Notes: a model not told the origin generated them from the sequence alone. A stretch of 64,000 nucleotides of DNA from Zasmidium citrigriseum (GCA_002786025.1 NHNW01000020.1:124001-188000), one strand, 5' to 3'; shown: positions 10,861 through 22,756, counted from the first letter of the stretch. Numbers and translations: made by a program.

Positions 10861-11055
10861 GGAGGTCATCTCTTCTTCATTTGGAGTTTCATATAGCTGG
10901 CTATCTTGCGGACCATTTGCTTGCGCCATCGCTTTTTCGTCGTTATGCTGCGGACTTGGTATCTAAAGCAAAGTCTGAGCAGTTCAATCGTCAGCTTCTT
11001 TTCGTCGTCCATTTTTAGGCCAGCACCTTGCACAACGTATCGTATCATCCATGCT

Positions 11056-12463
11056 CTATCGCACAGTGGCGTTCGTGAGAGTCATGACAGTACAAGTTCC
11101 CTGCTTCGTCCTCAACAGCGCCACGTCCTTCTTGTCGCTGTCCTTCAGCTTCTCAACCTTAGTCGGCTCAAACGCCACGACCTTGTCGTCTGTGGTCGTG
11201 AACCCAACCTGACAATCATCCCACACCTTCTTCTTCGGGTTAAGCACTGGCTCCGGCTCGCCCTCGAATCCCTCGAAGTATACCCGCTCGCCTGCTTCCG
11301 CATCTGCGGGTGGGTTGACAAGCTCGACTGGTCCGGCGTGGTGATCCTCCTCGCCCGGTGCTAGTCGTGGTGAAGCTGCAAGGACCATGGCCGCCGACTT
11401 GATGCCTCGCATCGTCACGGGTTTGAGATTGCAGACCGCAACGATCTTCCGACCTTGCATCTCCTCCAGCGGTACCAGGCCATTGAGACCTGAGCAGACG
11501 GTCCGCACGATTTTGCCTTCGTATTCGGAGGTGTTGTCCGTGCCAGGAGTATCGCCGCACGCGATCGTAGAGACGTAAAGGGAGTCGGCATTGGGGTGGT
11601 TGATGGCCTTGAGGATGTGTCCGACTCGCAGATCGATGAGTGCTGGAGAGAAGGGCTTCTCTAGTGCTGGCGCGTTCTTGGGTTGTTTGGGCTGCTTCTC
11701 CTTCTTGGGCTTCTCTTTCTTCTCGCCGGGTACAGATGCGCCAACAGCCTCAGCGACCTTATCACCGAGGTCTTTGGCCTTCTCCTTCCTAGGTTTTGAG
11801 TTCTCTGCAGACTTCGTGCCCTCGCTCGCTGCCGTTGTGACCGTCCCACCAGCCGCTGCCGCTGCATCTGCTCCAGCTGCTGCCGCCGCAGCTTTCTCCT
11901 TCTTCTTTCGCTCCTTCTCAGCCTTCGCGTCGATTGGCTTGATCGGCGAGACGACATTGCTAGGATCAATGTCTACCTTCTCGGCCTGGTCGAGCTTGAG
12001 ATCGAAGAGAGGCGCATTCTGGACGAAGTCGAGATGTCTGACGATGTGGTGGTAGCCCTGCTCTCCTGTCCGCTGCTCTGGTGTCCAGCTCTTGACCACG
12101 GGTGCCAGACGGGCAAACATGGCGACATCTGCTACGCTGGGTTTCGAGCCTAGGAGGGTGGTGCGGTTCGAGAGGTGGGTGTTCAGGTGGGAGAGTCGCT
12201 CAGCGGTCTTGGCGCTGTCCTCGGTGGCGGAGGCGATGTGGGAAGAGGTGATGAGCCATTGCTCGACTTCAGTCTTCTCGGCGGGGGTGTACTAGTAGTG
12301 TTGTTAGTGGGTGTTGCCAGTGAGTAGCATGTGATCGTGTGCTCACTTCGACAGAGGAGAAGATGGCGGATGAGAGCTTGGCTGGGTCCTCGCCAGCATC
12401 CTTTGCCTGTGGGTAGGACTTCTCGATCAGGCTCTTGACCTTGTCGTCAATATGGGTAGCCAT
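11056..12463 (-). CDS. ARC1: Arc1/EMAPII-like tRNA-binding cofactor of aminoacyl-tRNA synthetases
   Basis: Two exons (12463-12347 and 12291-11056) give 450 residues. The N-terminal ~130 residues resemble the GST-C-like domain by which Arc1 docks to synthetases. The middle is a Lys/Ala/Glu linker (KAEKERKKKEK, polyalanine) typical of nonspecific tRNA binding. From about residue 245 comes the OB-fold tRNA-binding domain: LIDLRVGHILKAINHPNADS, CSGLNGLVPLEEMQGR, VCNLKPVTMRGIKS. In yeast Arc1 binds GluRS and MetRS and delivers tRNA in the cytoplasm. The frame stays open upstream to an ATG at 12676, adding 71 mostly basic residues ending RAFASMA; this could be a mitochondrial presequence used in a second isoform. 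It is convergent with the disordered-protein gene. Confidence 0.85.
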
Positions 12464-12831
12464 GCTTGCGAATGCTCTCAATGGGAACGTCTGCGATTTG
12501 GGCAGAACTGGTCGCGGGAAATGCTTCGAGAAGGGTTGCTTTGCGGGATATCTCGTTGCTCTCGCGAGCGGTCTCAAGGAGCGAAAGGTCTTCAGTTTGG
12601 CGGCGGTTGTGTGGATTTCAAGGAAAATGTTTCTGGTGCAGTCAAACTTGGGGAAAGAGGGACCGAAACGCCACATCTGAGCGCCACACTGCTGTGGCTG
12701 TGATCGCTCTTCCTTTCACTTCACGTGTGCTCCTGAACTTCTATCTGGCCACCCCATCCTGAACTCCTTTTCCGCAAATACAACAGAACGAGCGCAACGC
12801 ACGAAATAAACTGCTCTCTTAGAACTAAGTA

Positions 12832-14407
12832 TTACCAACGTCCCGATCTAACAACATTCATGGCACTCTTTCCCTTTTTGCCACTGAGGCTCCTCTTCTT
12901 TGACGGGCTGTCTTGAATATCTGGATCTCCTCCGTCAGCCGAGTTTCTCTTCTGATGGACGTTGCCATTTCTGGACTTTTGCGGCTGCGTACGAGGTTGA
13001 AGTTGAGGGACCGGTGTCTCTCCACTCACGAACAGTCCAGGACTTCTGGACCTGCTTCTGTCATGTCCATGGCTTCCACTGGGATCGGGAGTCGGCAGCT
13101 GCGTGTCTTTGTGTCGGTAGACACTGTCTGACGACGATCGATGCCGCACAGTGATGCTGTCGCCCAAAAGACTATCTTCTGGGCTGGCCGCTCGAGGCTC
13201 GAATGCTGGACGCTCGGGTGGTAACATCGAATCCAGATAGCTTGTCCGTGGGATCGGCCTGGGTTCTGGCATTGATGATGGAGCCTGAGCCCATGCGAAT
13301 GGGACGGCTGATATACGATCCCCATCTCCATCTGGAGACCACTGTCTGAGGGGACTGGGCGATCGTCGGCGTGTACGAGGTCTCTCACTCACGAAGAGAC
13401 CGCTGCTACTACTGCTACTGGAGCTTGCAATCGATGCCGCAGGGCTGGCACGCCGCCATTGTGTCTCGTCGTATGGCTGTCCGTCAAAGGTCTGCGGCTC
13501 GTCTTCCATGAAATCTTCATCGAAACCCGGCTCAAACGGTTGATTTACCCAATCCATGGCTTCCTGCCAGGCTGGATCGTCGTAGGATCCGTCGATTGGC
13601 AGTGCATCATCCTCTGCATCCGCTGGAGCAGGGCTCGGATCTGGTGAAGGTTTACGGGCCACCGTGATATGACTGGCGATACTCTCCTGAGAGCTCTCCC
13701 GGCGAGAACGGTCACCATCCATGCTCTCGACACCGTCTTCGCTCTCTCCATCGTCATCATTCTCGTCGAGATTTTGCTCCTCATCAACTTCCGATTCTGG
13801 CTCTTCCTCGTTCACAGCAGGCTTCACAACACGCCTGGTTCGCCCGCTAACGGCCTCTTCGTCGATAAACGATTTAGGAGCTTGTTTCCTATGGGTCCGA
13901 TAAAGACGGTCGTCTCCGTCTCCGCTTGCTTGTACCTTCTTCGCAGTCGCAGAGGCTTTTTTGGCGATACCTTTCTTCGTCGTCGATCGATTTGTATTGG
14001 CCTTGGCCTTGGACTTCGGTGGACTCTTCCGCACCTCTGGCTCTGGGGCCTCGATATACTCAAGATCTATCCCAGCGTCAGCATACCTCTTGCAATCGCC
14101 ATCCCAAGCAAAACTTACCCAGCGGCTGGAGCACATCAATGACCTCGTCGCCAACCCCTTCCACTATTCGCCTCCTCTCCGCTATTCTATCGGTATTCCT
14201 CTGGACCAGCTTCTTCAACTCCGCATCCGCATAGAAGGCTTTCTGGAACTCCGCTTTTGCCGCCTCGAAAGCCAGCTGCTGGACCTTGTACGCATCCTGT
14301 TGCGATTTGACATGTGCTTTCGAACGCTCGAGAAGTCCGCGGGCTTCTTGTTCTTGCTCGTCGAGGGCATTCAGTGCCTCTTGGCGTTTGTCTCGCTCGA
14401 GCGGCAT
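12832..14407 (-). CDS. Hypothetical protein: N-terminal coiled coil, disordered Ser-rich tail
   Basis: Two exons (14407-14119 and 14066-12832; 52-base intron with gtaagt donor and gctgac branch site) give 507 residues. Residues 1-95 are heptad-like and charged (RDKRQEALNALDEQEQEARG), a likely coiled coil. The rest is low complexity: lysine-rich, then Glu/Asp-rich, then a run of eight serines and SR-like patches (RSRSRSPGLFVS). The segment GLFVS(E/G) followed by RP or TP occurs twice and may be a short linear motif. No enzyme domain seen. The only splice phase that joins the two frames uses the gatag acceptor at 14067. Nuclear location is plausible; function unknown. Confidence 0.65.
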
Positions 14408-14935
14408 GATGGCGATCTCGGTACTGCGAATGGTGGTGTGGTGGGTGTTGGTCGATATTTCCGTGGAGCTCGATATGCGCTGGTATACCGAGCAGTCGCA
14501 AAGTGGCGCTCGTCGTCTGCGTGAGAAGGAGGTAGAGGTTCATGCAAGGAACTCGCGACCGATAGCTCGATTGTCCGAAGAAGTTCTCGTGACCGCAGTC
14601 ACAGGGCTTGCCGGCGATTGTTTGAATGCCCGTGGGTCTTGCGCGGACGGTTCAGCGAGATCGTTCTGGAGCACGTGTCTCAGGGCAGCGAAGAATTAGC
14701 GTGGCGGCTGCGAGCGGGATAGGCGGAAGCTTTCAGCTGACAAGTGAGTGAATGGAGAAGTTCTTGTGCTGGGCAGTGATGGCGACAGGTGGTGATAGCT
14801 TGTGATTGATGCGATCTACGACGACATAGAGGTGTGGCTAACACTTGAGAGGATGGCTTGTATTCTGAGTGCTGCACGGCATGTGAGAGCCCGCAGCCAC
14901 CTCTCCGCTCGAAGCATTCCTCCAGCAACGCCCTC
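14408..14935. other. Gene-free interval
   Basis: 528 bases between the start of the coiled-coil gene and the stop of the sugar transporter, both on the minus strand. It must contain the coiled-coil gene's promoter and the transporter's 3' UTR. Open frames here are antisense shadows without family features. Confidence 0.45.
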
Positions 14936-17215
14936 CTACGCCTTACGATCCTCCATCTTCGCATCCTCGACATGCACCGCCGCACCAGTCTTCTCGTCAA
15001 CACCACCAGAAATATCATCGACCGAGACGTCGATGTCTCGTTGGTACACCGCGACTTCGTCTGTTGAAGCTCGTTAGCGATCGCCTGGCCAAATCGACTG
15101 CAGAAGGAGAAGGGATCAAGATACGTACCAACGTCACCGAAGATTGCGGCAACTTCTTCCAACGGCTTGCCTTTGGTATCTGGAAACCAGATCCACATTA
15201 TGACGCTGCCGATCGTGCCCGGGATGATGAAGCAGAGGTAGAACTTCCAGCCGATGGTTCTGTTCGTCGACGTCAGTCCAGAGACTCCATGGTCTCAGTC
15301 GGGAGGTACTTACTCAAAAGCTGTTGGGGCTGCTTGCAACCTGCAAAGAAGTCAGTAACTGTCCTACTTCGACAACCGCATGCTATCCCCAGGAGAGGGC
15401 CAGTCACTGTCCCAATGGACAAAGAGACAGGCGCCCGCAACGCCCTTTTCGCATGGAGACGGCAATCCGACACTTCGATCAAGACGTACCACATGATATT
15501 CATCAAGCTGATCATCGCAACGCCAGCACTCATACCCTTCGCCCTAAGGTGAGCCGGCCATATCTCCGCGATATAGGTGAACTGCAAGCCATCGAGGCAC
15601 CAATCGTAAGGAATTTCAAAGATGAAGAGCATGGCAACAGCGGCCTGGAGAGCAGCGGAGTTATTCGAGGGGACAAACTCGGCGATCAGGGCGGCTTCGA
15701 TGATCAGGGTGGTCATGCAGCCAAAGACGCCGATTGCGAGGAACTTGTTTCGTGGGAAGTGGTCGACCTAAAGAGGCGGATACGTGTCAGTGATGCCACA
15801 GCGCGATGGGTTTCTGTGGAGATTCGATCGACTGCACGAACCAAGAGCGAGGCCATGGCGTTGAGACCGAGGGCAAGCGTTAGCCACGCAGCCGGATAAA
15901 GAAGCTGCTTTGTCTCCGAGAAGCCAAGGTTCTTATAAAGAGTCGGACCATAGTCTAAGGGCATTGTCAGTCTATCTTCAAAGGAGAGCGGCACTCAAAG
16001 GTCGGTACATACTGTTGATAACCAACACCCCTGAGCACTGGATGAAGCCGGTTGTGCCAATCGTAAGCCACAGCCGTTTACGAAGGGACGGCTTTGAGAA
16101 GATGTGCTTCCAGCTATCGTCGAGAGTCCTGTCTAGAGCAAGCTGCTTCTGGATCTGAACAAACTCGGCCCGGGCGAAGGCGTGATGGGGATCTGAAGGG
16201 TCATCGTGAAGTCGGAGAAGGATGTTCTTGGCTTCTTCGCCGCGGTCTCGCATGAGGAGCCATCGAGCTGGAAAGCACTGAGTCAGTCATTGCGTCCTGA
16301 GTGAAAGATGCAACGAGGCGTGGAAGCAAATGAAGTGAAAGATGGATTGCAGTGGAGTGAGATGGCAGGTGAGGCGACAAGCACAGCAGCAATGAGCTGG
16401 CAGGTGAGCTGACGATTCCGAAGTAGTGAGGCAACAAGTGAAACGAAGAGCAACAGAAGGATCGACTTACGACTTTCCGGCACCCACTTCAGGCCCAACA
16501 ACAGAATCAATGGCCATAGCATCTGGAACATAAGCGGAACTCGCCAGGTGTAGTTGCCTCCATTCGACCAATGGAAGAAGCCGAAGCCGATCCAGCTCTG
16601 GATGAAGTATCCAAAGACCAAGGAAATAGCATGAACGTTGACCAAAGCTCCTCGAAGGTGTGCGGGAACGACTTCACTCATCCAGATGGGCACGGCCGCG
16701 AGGATCATAAAGGCACTAGCTCCAGCGATGAAGCGAAAGACGAGGAACTCGGCTATGTGGGTGCTGCCGGAGAGGACGGCACCGGAGATGAGGGCGAGGA
16801 TGGCGCTCTATGGCCAACGTGAGCTTTTGAAGGAGGAATGGAGGAAGATGGTACTTACGACGCCCATACCAGCTCTTCGACCCCATCTATCCGTGAAAAT
16901 AGGCAGAGTGAGGGTGCCGAGCACACCGCCAGCCTGAAAGAGACCGTTCGTCGCAGCAATGAGCTGTGTCCCATTTGGACGAGTCGCCAGCGAGAAGTAT
17001 TCGATGAATGTCGGTTGACCTGATCGACTCCGTTAGAAGGACGCTTGGATCTCTTTTAGGTATGACGAACCAAGCGTCGATCCAATGATACTGGCAGTGT
17101 AGCCGTAGGTCATCGACCCAATGGACACAAAGAGCAGCATCCAGACATTGTAAGCATTAAGCTTACGACCGCTGCCCTCTTCTCCAGTGGAGAAGATCCT
17201 GGAGAGCCAGCCCAT
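14936..17215 (-). CDS. Major facilitator sugar transporter, nine exons
   Basis: Exons, all phase-checked: 17215-17071, 17019-16859, 16807-16471, 16267-16013, 15954-15842, 15767-15490, 15340-15314, 15259-15129, 15060-14936, giving 523 residues. Signatures of the sugar/H+ symporter family appear in order: SIIGSTLGQPTFI after helix 1, DRWGRRAG, PESPRWLLMRDRG at the end of the N-half, NYGPTLYKNLGFS, YIAEIWPAHLRAKG, and WFPDTKGKPLEEVAAIFGD at the C-terminus. Twelve helices expected in the plasma membrane. One exon is only 27 bases. Substrate cannot be read from sequence; relatives carry hexoses, lactose or quinate. The C-terminal tail is hydrophilic and acidic. Confidence 0.85.
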
Positions 17216-18051
17216 GGTGACGATCGACAAAGCAGTCCTAAGATATGAACAAAGACGAGCGGATTCAAGATCAAAATTCGACAAAACACAGAGAAGTCCT
17301 CCTCGCCTCTGTCGATCCAACACCCAGGATATGTACACCCTCGCGGCAATCAACAAGCGGAGGTCTCGGTAAATGCGGTGTGGCAGGAGTTGGAGGCTTC
17401 GTGAAACAAGCCTAGATTCAAGCCTCGACCCCTCTATTGGATCCTGAAGTCTGTTGCCAGAGAGTTGGGAGGGTTTTACACGTGCTCTCCGCATGGTGGC
17501 TTGCATGTACCTGGGTAGTGGATGCGGGGTAGATCAGGCTACGGGAGTTGGGGTGCGAGGTGAGTGATAAGACTTGATCTTGCTATGGAAATGAAGAGGA
17601 TTCTTTTGCGAAATGTAAGTTGATATGATTGTCGCTGGTACCAGAATCCAGCTTTCTGGATCCAGAATCTGGCAGACATCGACCAGGCTGCCAGCCTCGG
17701 ACTGGTGCAACAAACTTTGGTCTTGCAATTTGCTGACACGCTGCGGCCATGTCAATGGATTTGTCGCCTATCTACGCCTTCACAGTCTGATGTGGCGCTC
17801 GCTACCACTGTAATTCCTGGTGATTTGCATGGCTATCACCACGTGCCTTCGGCGATCATTCGGCTCATCGCAGGACGATGGCATACAATGACCAGCTAGT
17901 ACGTGAAGCAGGAATCAAAGCATGATCTTATGCATACGAGGGTTGACCATACGTTTGTCTTCTGATCCGGCAAGCCTTCCATCATCAACCTTTCTACATC
18001 AACATCTCTACATCAGCCTCTGAACATCCTGATCTTCCCTGTTCTGACTTC
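17216..18051. other. Gene-free interval
   Basis: 836 bases upstream of the sugar transporter and downstream of the SMP-30-like gene. Inverted copies of a tccagaatc/gattctgg-like string occur around 17640-17670. No convincing frame or RNA gene. Confidence 0.4.
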
Positions 18052-19023
18052 TTAGTACTTAGGCACTCCAACAAAGACAGCTCCAACAGTCTCGTTGCCG
18101 CCAAGACTCGCATCTCCAGTCACATACAGCAACTTCGGCCCTCTACCAAATGCCACCGCAGTCGACGCCCCCAAGACAGTCGAGTTTAGAAGCCGACAAG
18201 ACTTTCCAGGTATATCGACCACTGTGAGCGTGAACTCGCCGTTATTCGCAATAAAAGCCGTCTTTCCATCCGCAGTCAAATCAAAGTCGTCTGCATGGAC
18301 AAGGCCCGTCGCGATGACTTCCGCCGGTTCGGACGGACAGTTGAGATCGATAGATGCGAAGAGACCCTGGTCAAGAGAGGTATAGTAGAGTTTGTCATCG
18401 TATATGTGAAGGCCGTTGATCCCGACTCCAATGTATTCGTCGTTAGTGGATGGATCCAGAGGAGCCATTGTGGAGTCATTTGCGAAAGTCGAGTAGAGAC
18501 CGGTGTGGACGTTCAATTTCGTTACGATGCCAAGTTGCGCATCTGCGATGAGAACGTGATCGTTGTCGAGAGTGGTCATGCCGTTCAGAGTTCCCGCGTC
18601 TGGAAGACGAGCGACCAAGGAAATCCTCGCTGGTTCGAGGACACTGCCGTTCGATGTAGCCGCGAAAGATGTCATGTCGACCTTCCAGACTCTGTTCGTT
18701 CCAGGCGCAGCCCTGCGGGTGATGTTCGAGCCAACGACGTAGAAGACATCTTGCTCGATCTCCGTAATACCTAGAAGTCCGAGAGCAGGAAACTCGGCTA
18801 TTGGGATCGCTGGTGTTGAGTTGTCGTGCGAGACTTGATGGAGGGCATTGCCCCTGACAGATGTGACCAGGATGTCGCCATTCGGTCGGATGGCGACATT
18901 CTCGAGATTTGGCGATCCAGGTACTAATTGTAGGGTGCTGAAGGAGTACTCAGACGGAGCTGCGGCCATAGCATGGCTCGCAATGCCGCTGCTAATGAGA
19001 ACGAAAAGATGACCGAGTAACAT
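18052..19023 (-). CDS. Secreted SMP-30/gluconolactonase-like beta-propeller protein
   Basis: A single-exon 323-residue protein. The first ~20 residues form a signal peptide (MLLGHLFVLISSGIASHAMA). The body has repeating blades of the SMP-30/strictosidine-synthase type: LENVAIRPNGDILVTS, GTLNGMTTLDNDHVLIAD, GINGLHIYDDKLYYTS, ADDFDLTADGKTAFIANN. Six or more N-x-S/T sites (NITR, NGSV, NDST, NSTV, NETV) fit a glycosylated secreted protein. Family members bind a metal at the propeller centre and hydrolyse lactones or phosphotriesters, but many fungal ones are uncharacterised. No nearby biosynthetic cluster is evident. Confidence 0.8.
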   Translation of the reverse strand: MLLGHLFVLISSGIASHAMAAAPSEYSFSTLQLVPGSPNLENVAIRPNGDILVTSVRGNALHQVSHDNSTPAIPIAEFPALGLLGITEIEQDVFYVVGSNITRRAAPGTNRVWKVDMTSFAATSNGSVLEPARISLVARLPDAGTLNGMTTLDNDHVLIADAQLGIVTKLNVHTGLYSTFANDSTMAPLDPSTNDEYIGVGINGLHIYDDKLYYTSLDQGLFASIDLNCPSEPAEVIATGLVHADDFDLTADGKTAFIANNGEFTLTVVDIPGKSCRLLNSTVLGASTAVAFGRGPKLLYVTGDASLGGNETVGAVFVGVPKY

Positions 19024-19910
19024 GATAGCTCCAGGACGTTATTTGATGGAAGCAAATGTGAACAACACGTTGAATTCAGAAGCTCAAAAGTCAATTTATG
19101 GTGAGAAGCACGGCCTTGGCTCTTGCGTGCGCACGGAGTTAACGATTTGGCCCGTTGATGAAGAGTCTCCTGTTGGACAGGCAGTACTACGGCATGAGCA
19201 AAAAACTGATCAGCGCCATCATGGTGACAGAATCCATCGAAACCATCGATGACGTGGTTCAGCCCATCGACAAATTGAATGATTGAGATCAGCACGTGAG
19301 AGACAGGTTGTAAGTGAATGAATCCGAATCCGAGTCTTGGCGGACTACCAACTTTGCAAAGTATGGACCATATACGTTCCAATCAGCGGTCAGTGTTGCG
19401 TTACTGCCTTGGTTTGATGACCAACATTACGTTCAGTTGTACGGAGGAAGATACATGTACGCATGGAATGGCCTGTGGGTCTCATTTGCAAGCGGCCATG
19501 ACGGGAAACAGGGAACATCTAGATGATTATTTCTCTTCGTCCATGAGCACTCTTAGCCCTTGTAAAGCCGTCCAATGCACTCATTAGTAGTCAAAAGAGT
19601 TCATCGGCAAAAACAGCATTTCGATTAGTAGCCGTAGTAATACTGAAACGTTCAGAAGCCAACGTTAACGCTTTTGCTGTGAACCTCCATATGGGCCCCT
19701 ATTATCGTTCCAATAAACAAATAAAGACCGAGGTGGTCTTGCGTGCAGAGCTAGCCACCCGTAGATGCAAGCTGAAGCCCAAAAAGTGAAGTTTGGGCTC
19801 TCTATCAACGATCGACTTCACTACTATATCGGACCAAAATATAAGCTCACAGCACTCGAGTCCAGCCCAGACCCAGCTTAAAAAGAAGCTCTGATCGAGC
19901 AAAAACGAAA
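19024..19910. other. Gene-free interval
   Basis: About 890 bases with short frames on both strands only. Nothing coding can be supported. It is followed by a Pol III tRNA-like element. Confidence 0.4.
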
Positions 19911-20071
19911 GGTCGTACGCGGAATCGAACCGCGGTTCCCGGAAGGCTAAGGTATCTCAGAATCCCTGGTATCGATGTTAGTAATCTTTCTTGATATAAG
20001 GAGGACTGCTATGCGTTTAACAGCGCCTTATGGAGAGACTAACGATGTGATGACCGCTACACTATACAACC
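19911..20071 (-). ncRNA. tRNA-like Pol III element (tRNA pseudogene, long-intron tRNA or SINE-type remnant)
   Basis: Read on the minus strand, 20071-20065 (GGTTGTA) pairs with 19917-19911 (TACGACC) as a 7-bp acceptor stem with one G-T pair. Directly after the 5' strand is an A-box/D-arm, TAGTGTAGCGGTCATCAC. Near the 3' end is a perfect T-arm, CGCGG TTCGATT CCGCG, with a B box. A T run typical of Pol III termination follows at 19905-19901. The two boxes are about 115 bases apart, far more than in an ordinary tRNA, and no five-pair anticodon stem can be placed with confidence; a GTTAG/CTAAC pair is possible. It may be a decayed or inserted-into tRNA, or a tRNA-derived retroposon. Confidence 0.45.
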
Positions 20072-20495
20072 GTGCAATTGGATGGGCCAGGAATCCAGGT
20101 TTCAAGATATAAAGGTCAAAATTGGGCCTCCGAGGTGGTCCGACAGTAGGGCTTGGCATACCATCAGGCTGTGGCCCAATGCGGCTCCTCTCTCCACTAC
20201 AACACCTTTCAAGGATCATAAAGACGACGCTGAGCCATAGTCCAATTCAAACGGCATGAAATGTAAAGTTGGATGGTCATTGTATCTTCGTTAATGAATG
20301 CCACGATACGGGAGGTATTGCACCACCTCCCCTGCGCCGAGCCGGCGTCGGCGAAGCCCCACCCGAGAGCTCTCCTCCCCCAGCTGACCCCCAACAGACA
20401 TTGGACTGATTGGACATTGAAACATTCAGCATTATCATTCTGCCGCCGTAATAAAATCTGCGTCTTGCGCTGTCTTCCTCTCTGACACCTCTCTT
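20072..20495. other. Gene-free interval
   Basis: 424 bases between the tRNA-like element and the SDR gene. A short inverted pair, attgggcc near 20119 and ggcccaat near 20171, is seen. The last 150 bases are presumably the SDR promoter. Confidence 0.4.
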
Positions 20496-21479
20496 ATGCG
20501 TCACTTCACAAGCCTCTCTCGTACGCTTCAGTCCTCTGTCAGACCGTCCACGAACCCCTCATCAGCTCTCCTTCGAGACAGCATCAAAAGCTACACATCA
20601 AGAAGAATGGCGTCCGCAATGGCCAAACGCCTAGAAGGCAAGACAGTTCTGGTGACGGGAGCTTCGAGCGGCATTGGGAAGAGCACGTACGTCCTCAAAA
20701 CACCAAAAAACCCCCATCAAATGCACAACTAACCCATCCCCAGCGCCATCGAATTCGCCCGCACCTCCCCCAAATCCCTCAAGTTAATCCTCACCGCCCG
20801 CCGCATCGACACCCTCAAAGACATCGCCTCCCAAATAACCAGCGAAATCGGCCCCGGCGTCCAAATCCTCCCCGTCCAACTCGACATCTCCTCCCCCGAA
20901 GCCGTCCGCAACTTCATCCCCTCCCTGCCCGCCGAATTCCAACACATCGACATCCTCGTCAACAACGCCGGCCTCGTCAAGGGCGTCGACAAAGCCGGCG
21001 ATATCAAAGAAGAAGACATCAATGTCATGATTTCGACGAATGTGACGGGCTTGATCAATATGACGCAGCAGTGTCTTAAGGTCATGAAGCCGAGGAATGA
21101 AGGCCAGGGACAGGGGGATATTATTAATATTGGGAGTATTGCGGGCAGGGCGGGGTATCCTGGGGGGAGTATTTATTGTGCGACGAAGGCGGCTGTGAGG
21201 TCGTTCACGGAGGCTATTAGGGCGGAGTTGATCTCTTCGAGGATCAGGGTTATGGAGATTGATCCTGGACAGGTGGAGACGGAGTTCAGTGTGGTCAGGT
21301 TTTACGGTGACAAGAGCAAGGCTGATGCTGTCTATGCTGGCTGCACGCCGTTGACGCCGGATGATATTGCTGAGACGGTTGTCTTTGCGGCGGGCAGGCC
21401 TGAGAATGTGGTCGTGGCGGATATGCTGGTCTTCCCGAACCACCAGAGCAGCGCGACGTCGATGTACAAGAAGACGTAA
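20496..21479 (+). CDS. Short-chain dehydrogenase, YMR226C-like NADP-dependent 3-hydroxy acid dehydrogenase
   Basis: Two exons (20496-20686 and 20744-21479) give 308 residues from the first ATG. Motifs: TGASSGIG cofactor loop, NNAG, catalytic YCATK (YxxxK) with upstream Ser in NIGSIAG, and PGQVETEFSVVRFYGDK, which is characteristic of the yeast YMR226C group that oxidises L-allo-threonine, serine and other 3-hydroxy acids. The first 37 residues are rich in Ser/Arg with one acidic residue and look like a mitochondrial presequence. A second in-frame ATG at 20607 (MASAMAKRLEGK) gives the family-length 271-residue cytosolic form. Convergent with the quinone reductase, 125 bases between stops. Confidence 0.88.
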
Positions 21480-21604
21480 GATATATTCAACAAATGGGCC
21501 GGATGAGGGGCTGAAATGGGTTGTTTTGTACAGACCGACTGCCTCGAAGATGTAGAGAGGTCGATAGCCTCAAATCGAAAGCCATACAACACCCACTGGG
21601 CAAT

Positions 21605-22756
21605 CTACTTGCTCGGATCAAGCAACAGCTTGCCCGTGGTCTTCCTTCCCTCCAGATCATTGTGTGCCCTTGCAACCTCACTCAACGGATACAACTCATG
21701 CACCCTAACATCAAACTTGTCCTTGTCCACAAACTCAAACAACTCCTTCGTATACCCCTCCAACTCCTCCCTCGTAGCCACGAAACCAAACAACTGGGGC
21801 CGCATCAACCTCAAGTTCTTTGGTGCCAGTCTCGCAATCGTCACAGGCGGTACCGCCCCACTCGCATTGCCGAAAGAAATCATGCTGCCCTTCCGTGCAA
21901 GACAGTCCAGCGAAGTATCGAACGTAGCTTTGCCCACGCCATCAAAGACAGCGATCACACCCTCATCCTTCGTAAGCTTCATGACCTCCGCCTTAATATC
22001 ATCTTTACTCGAGTTGAGCACAAACTCCGCCCCAGCTTTCTTCGCAAGCGCAATCTTCTCCTCCGTACTCGCCGTCCCAATAACATTCGCCCCCAGCGCC
22101 CTGCCCAACTGCACAAGCCAAAGGCCCGTACCTCCCGCCGCAGCATGCACAAGCATCCAATCGCCCTTCTTGATTCGGTGTGCTTCTCTTACGAGCGTCA
22201 GGGCCGTGAGGCCTTGCAGGAAGGCCGCCGCGGCGATTTTTGGATCGAGGGAGTTGGGGATTCGGATTGCTTTGGCGGCCGGCACGGCGCTGTATTCGGC
22301 GTAGGCGCCGACGTCCATCCAGATTACTTTGTCGCCGGCGGCGAAGTCGAGGGTTGAGGAGGGGCCGAGGGAGGCGATTGTGCCGGAGGCTTCGCGGCCG
22401 AGGGTGTAGGGGAAGGAGGGGGTCGGATAGAGGCCGGTGCGGAAGTAGCTACAACAGGTCAGTATACGGCGAGCAAACTTGGGTCTACAAGGCATCTCTT
22501 ACGTATCAATGAAGTTGATGCCAATGAAGTCATTCTTAACCAGAATCTGGCCTTCTTGTGGTTTGGGAACAGGCAAATCGGTCTTGTACTGCAAGACCTC
22601 GGTACCGCCCGTCTTCTCAATGATCACGCCCTTCATCGTACTGGGTATGGACGCCATGGTTCGTATTGAAGGTCGCGAGAGCTGCGATGTGAGAAGGGAA
22701 GCTCGACGAGTTGGAGTGGATGCCAGGCTTTTGCTGAGGACAGTGCGGATGGACAT
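21605..22756 (-). CDS. Zeta-crystallin-like NADPH:quinone oxidoreductase
   Basis: Two exons (22756-22503 and 22448-21605). From the ATG at 22657 (MASIPSTMKG) the protein is 332 residues, the family length; from 22756 it is 365 with a presequence-like leader rich in Ser/Arg/Thr and free of acidic residues. A still earlier in-frame ATG at 22837 adds a hydrophobic stretch. Motifs of the zinc-independent MDR group: INFIDTYFRTGLYP across the splice, GREASGTI, LQGLTALTLV, and the NADPH loop VHAAAGGTGLWLVQLG. Yeast Zta1 relatives reduce quinones and alkenals and bind AU-rich RNA. Its neighbour, the SDR, is also an NADP(H) enzyme with a possible dual-targeting leader. Confidence 0.88.

Noticed and set aside
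14078..14154. Reading straight through the gtaagt near 14118 as exon
   Set aside because: The first frame stops within 15 codons; splicing 14067-14118 restores a long frame with a good branch site.
21521..22357. Long plus-strand frames opposite the quinone reductase
   Set aside because: Antisense shadows; the minus strand carries all conserved MDR motifs.
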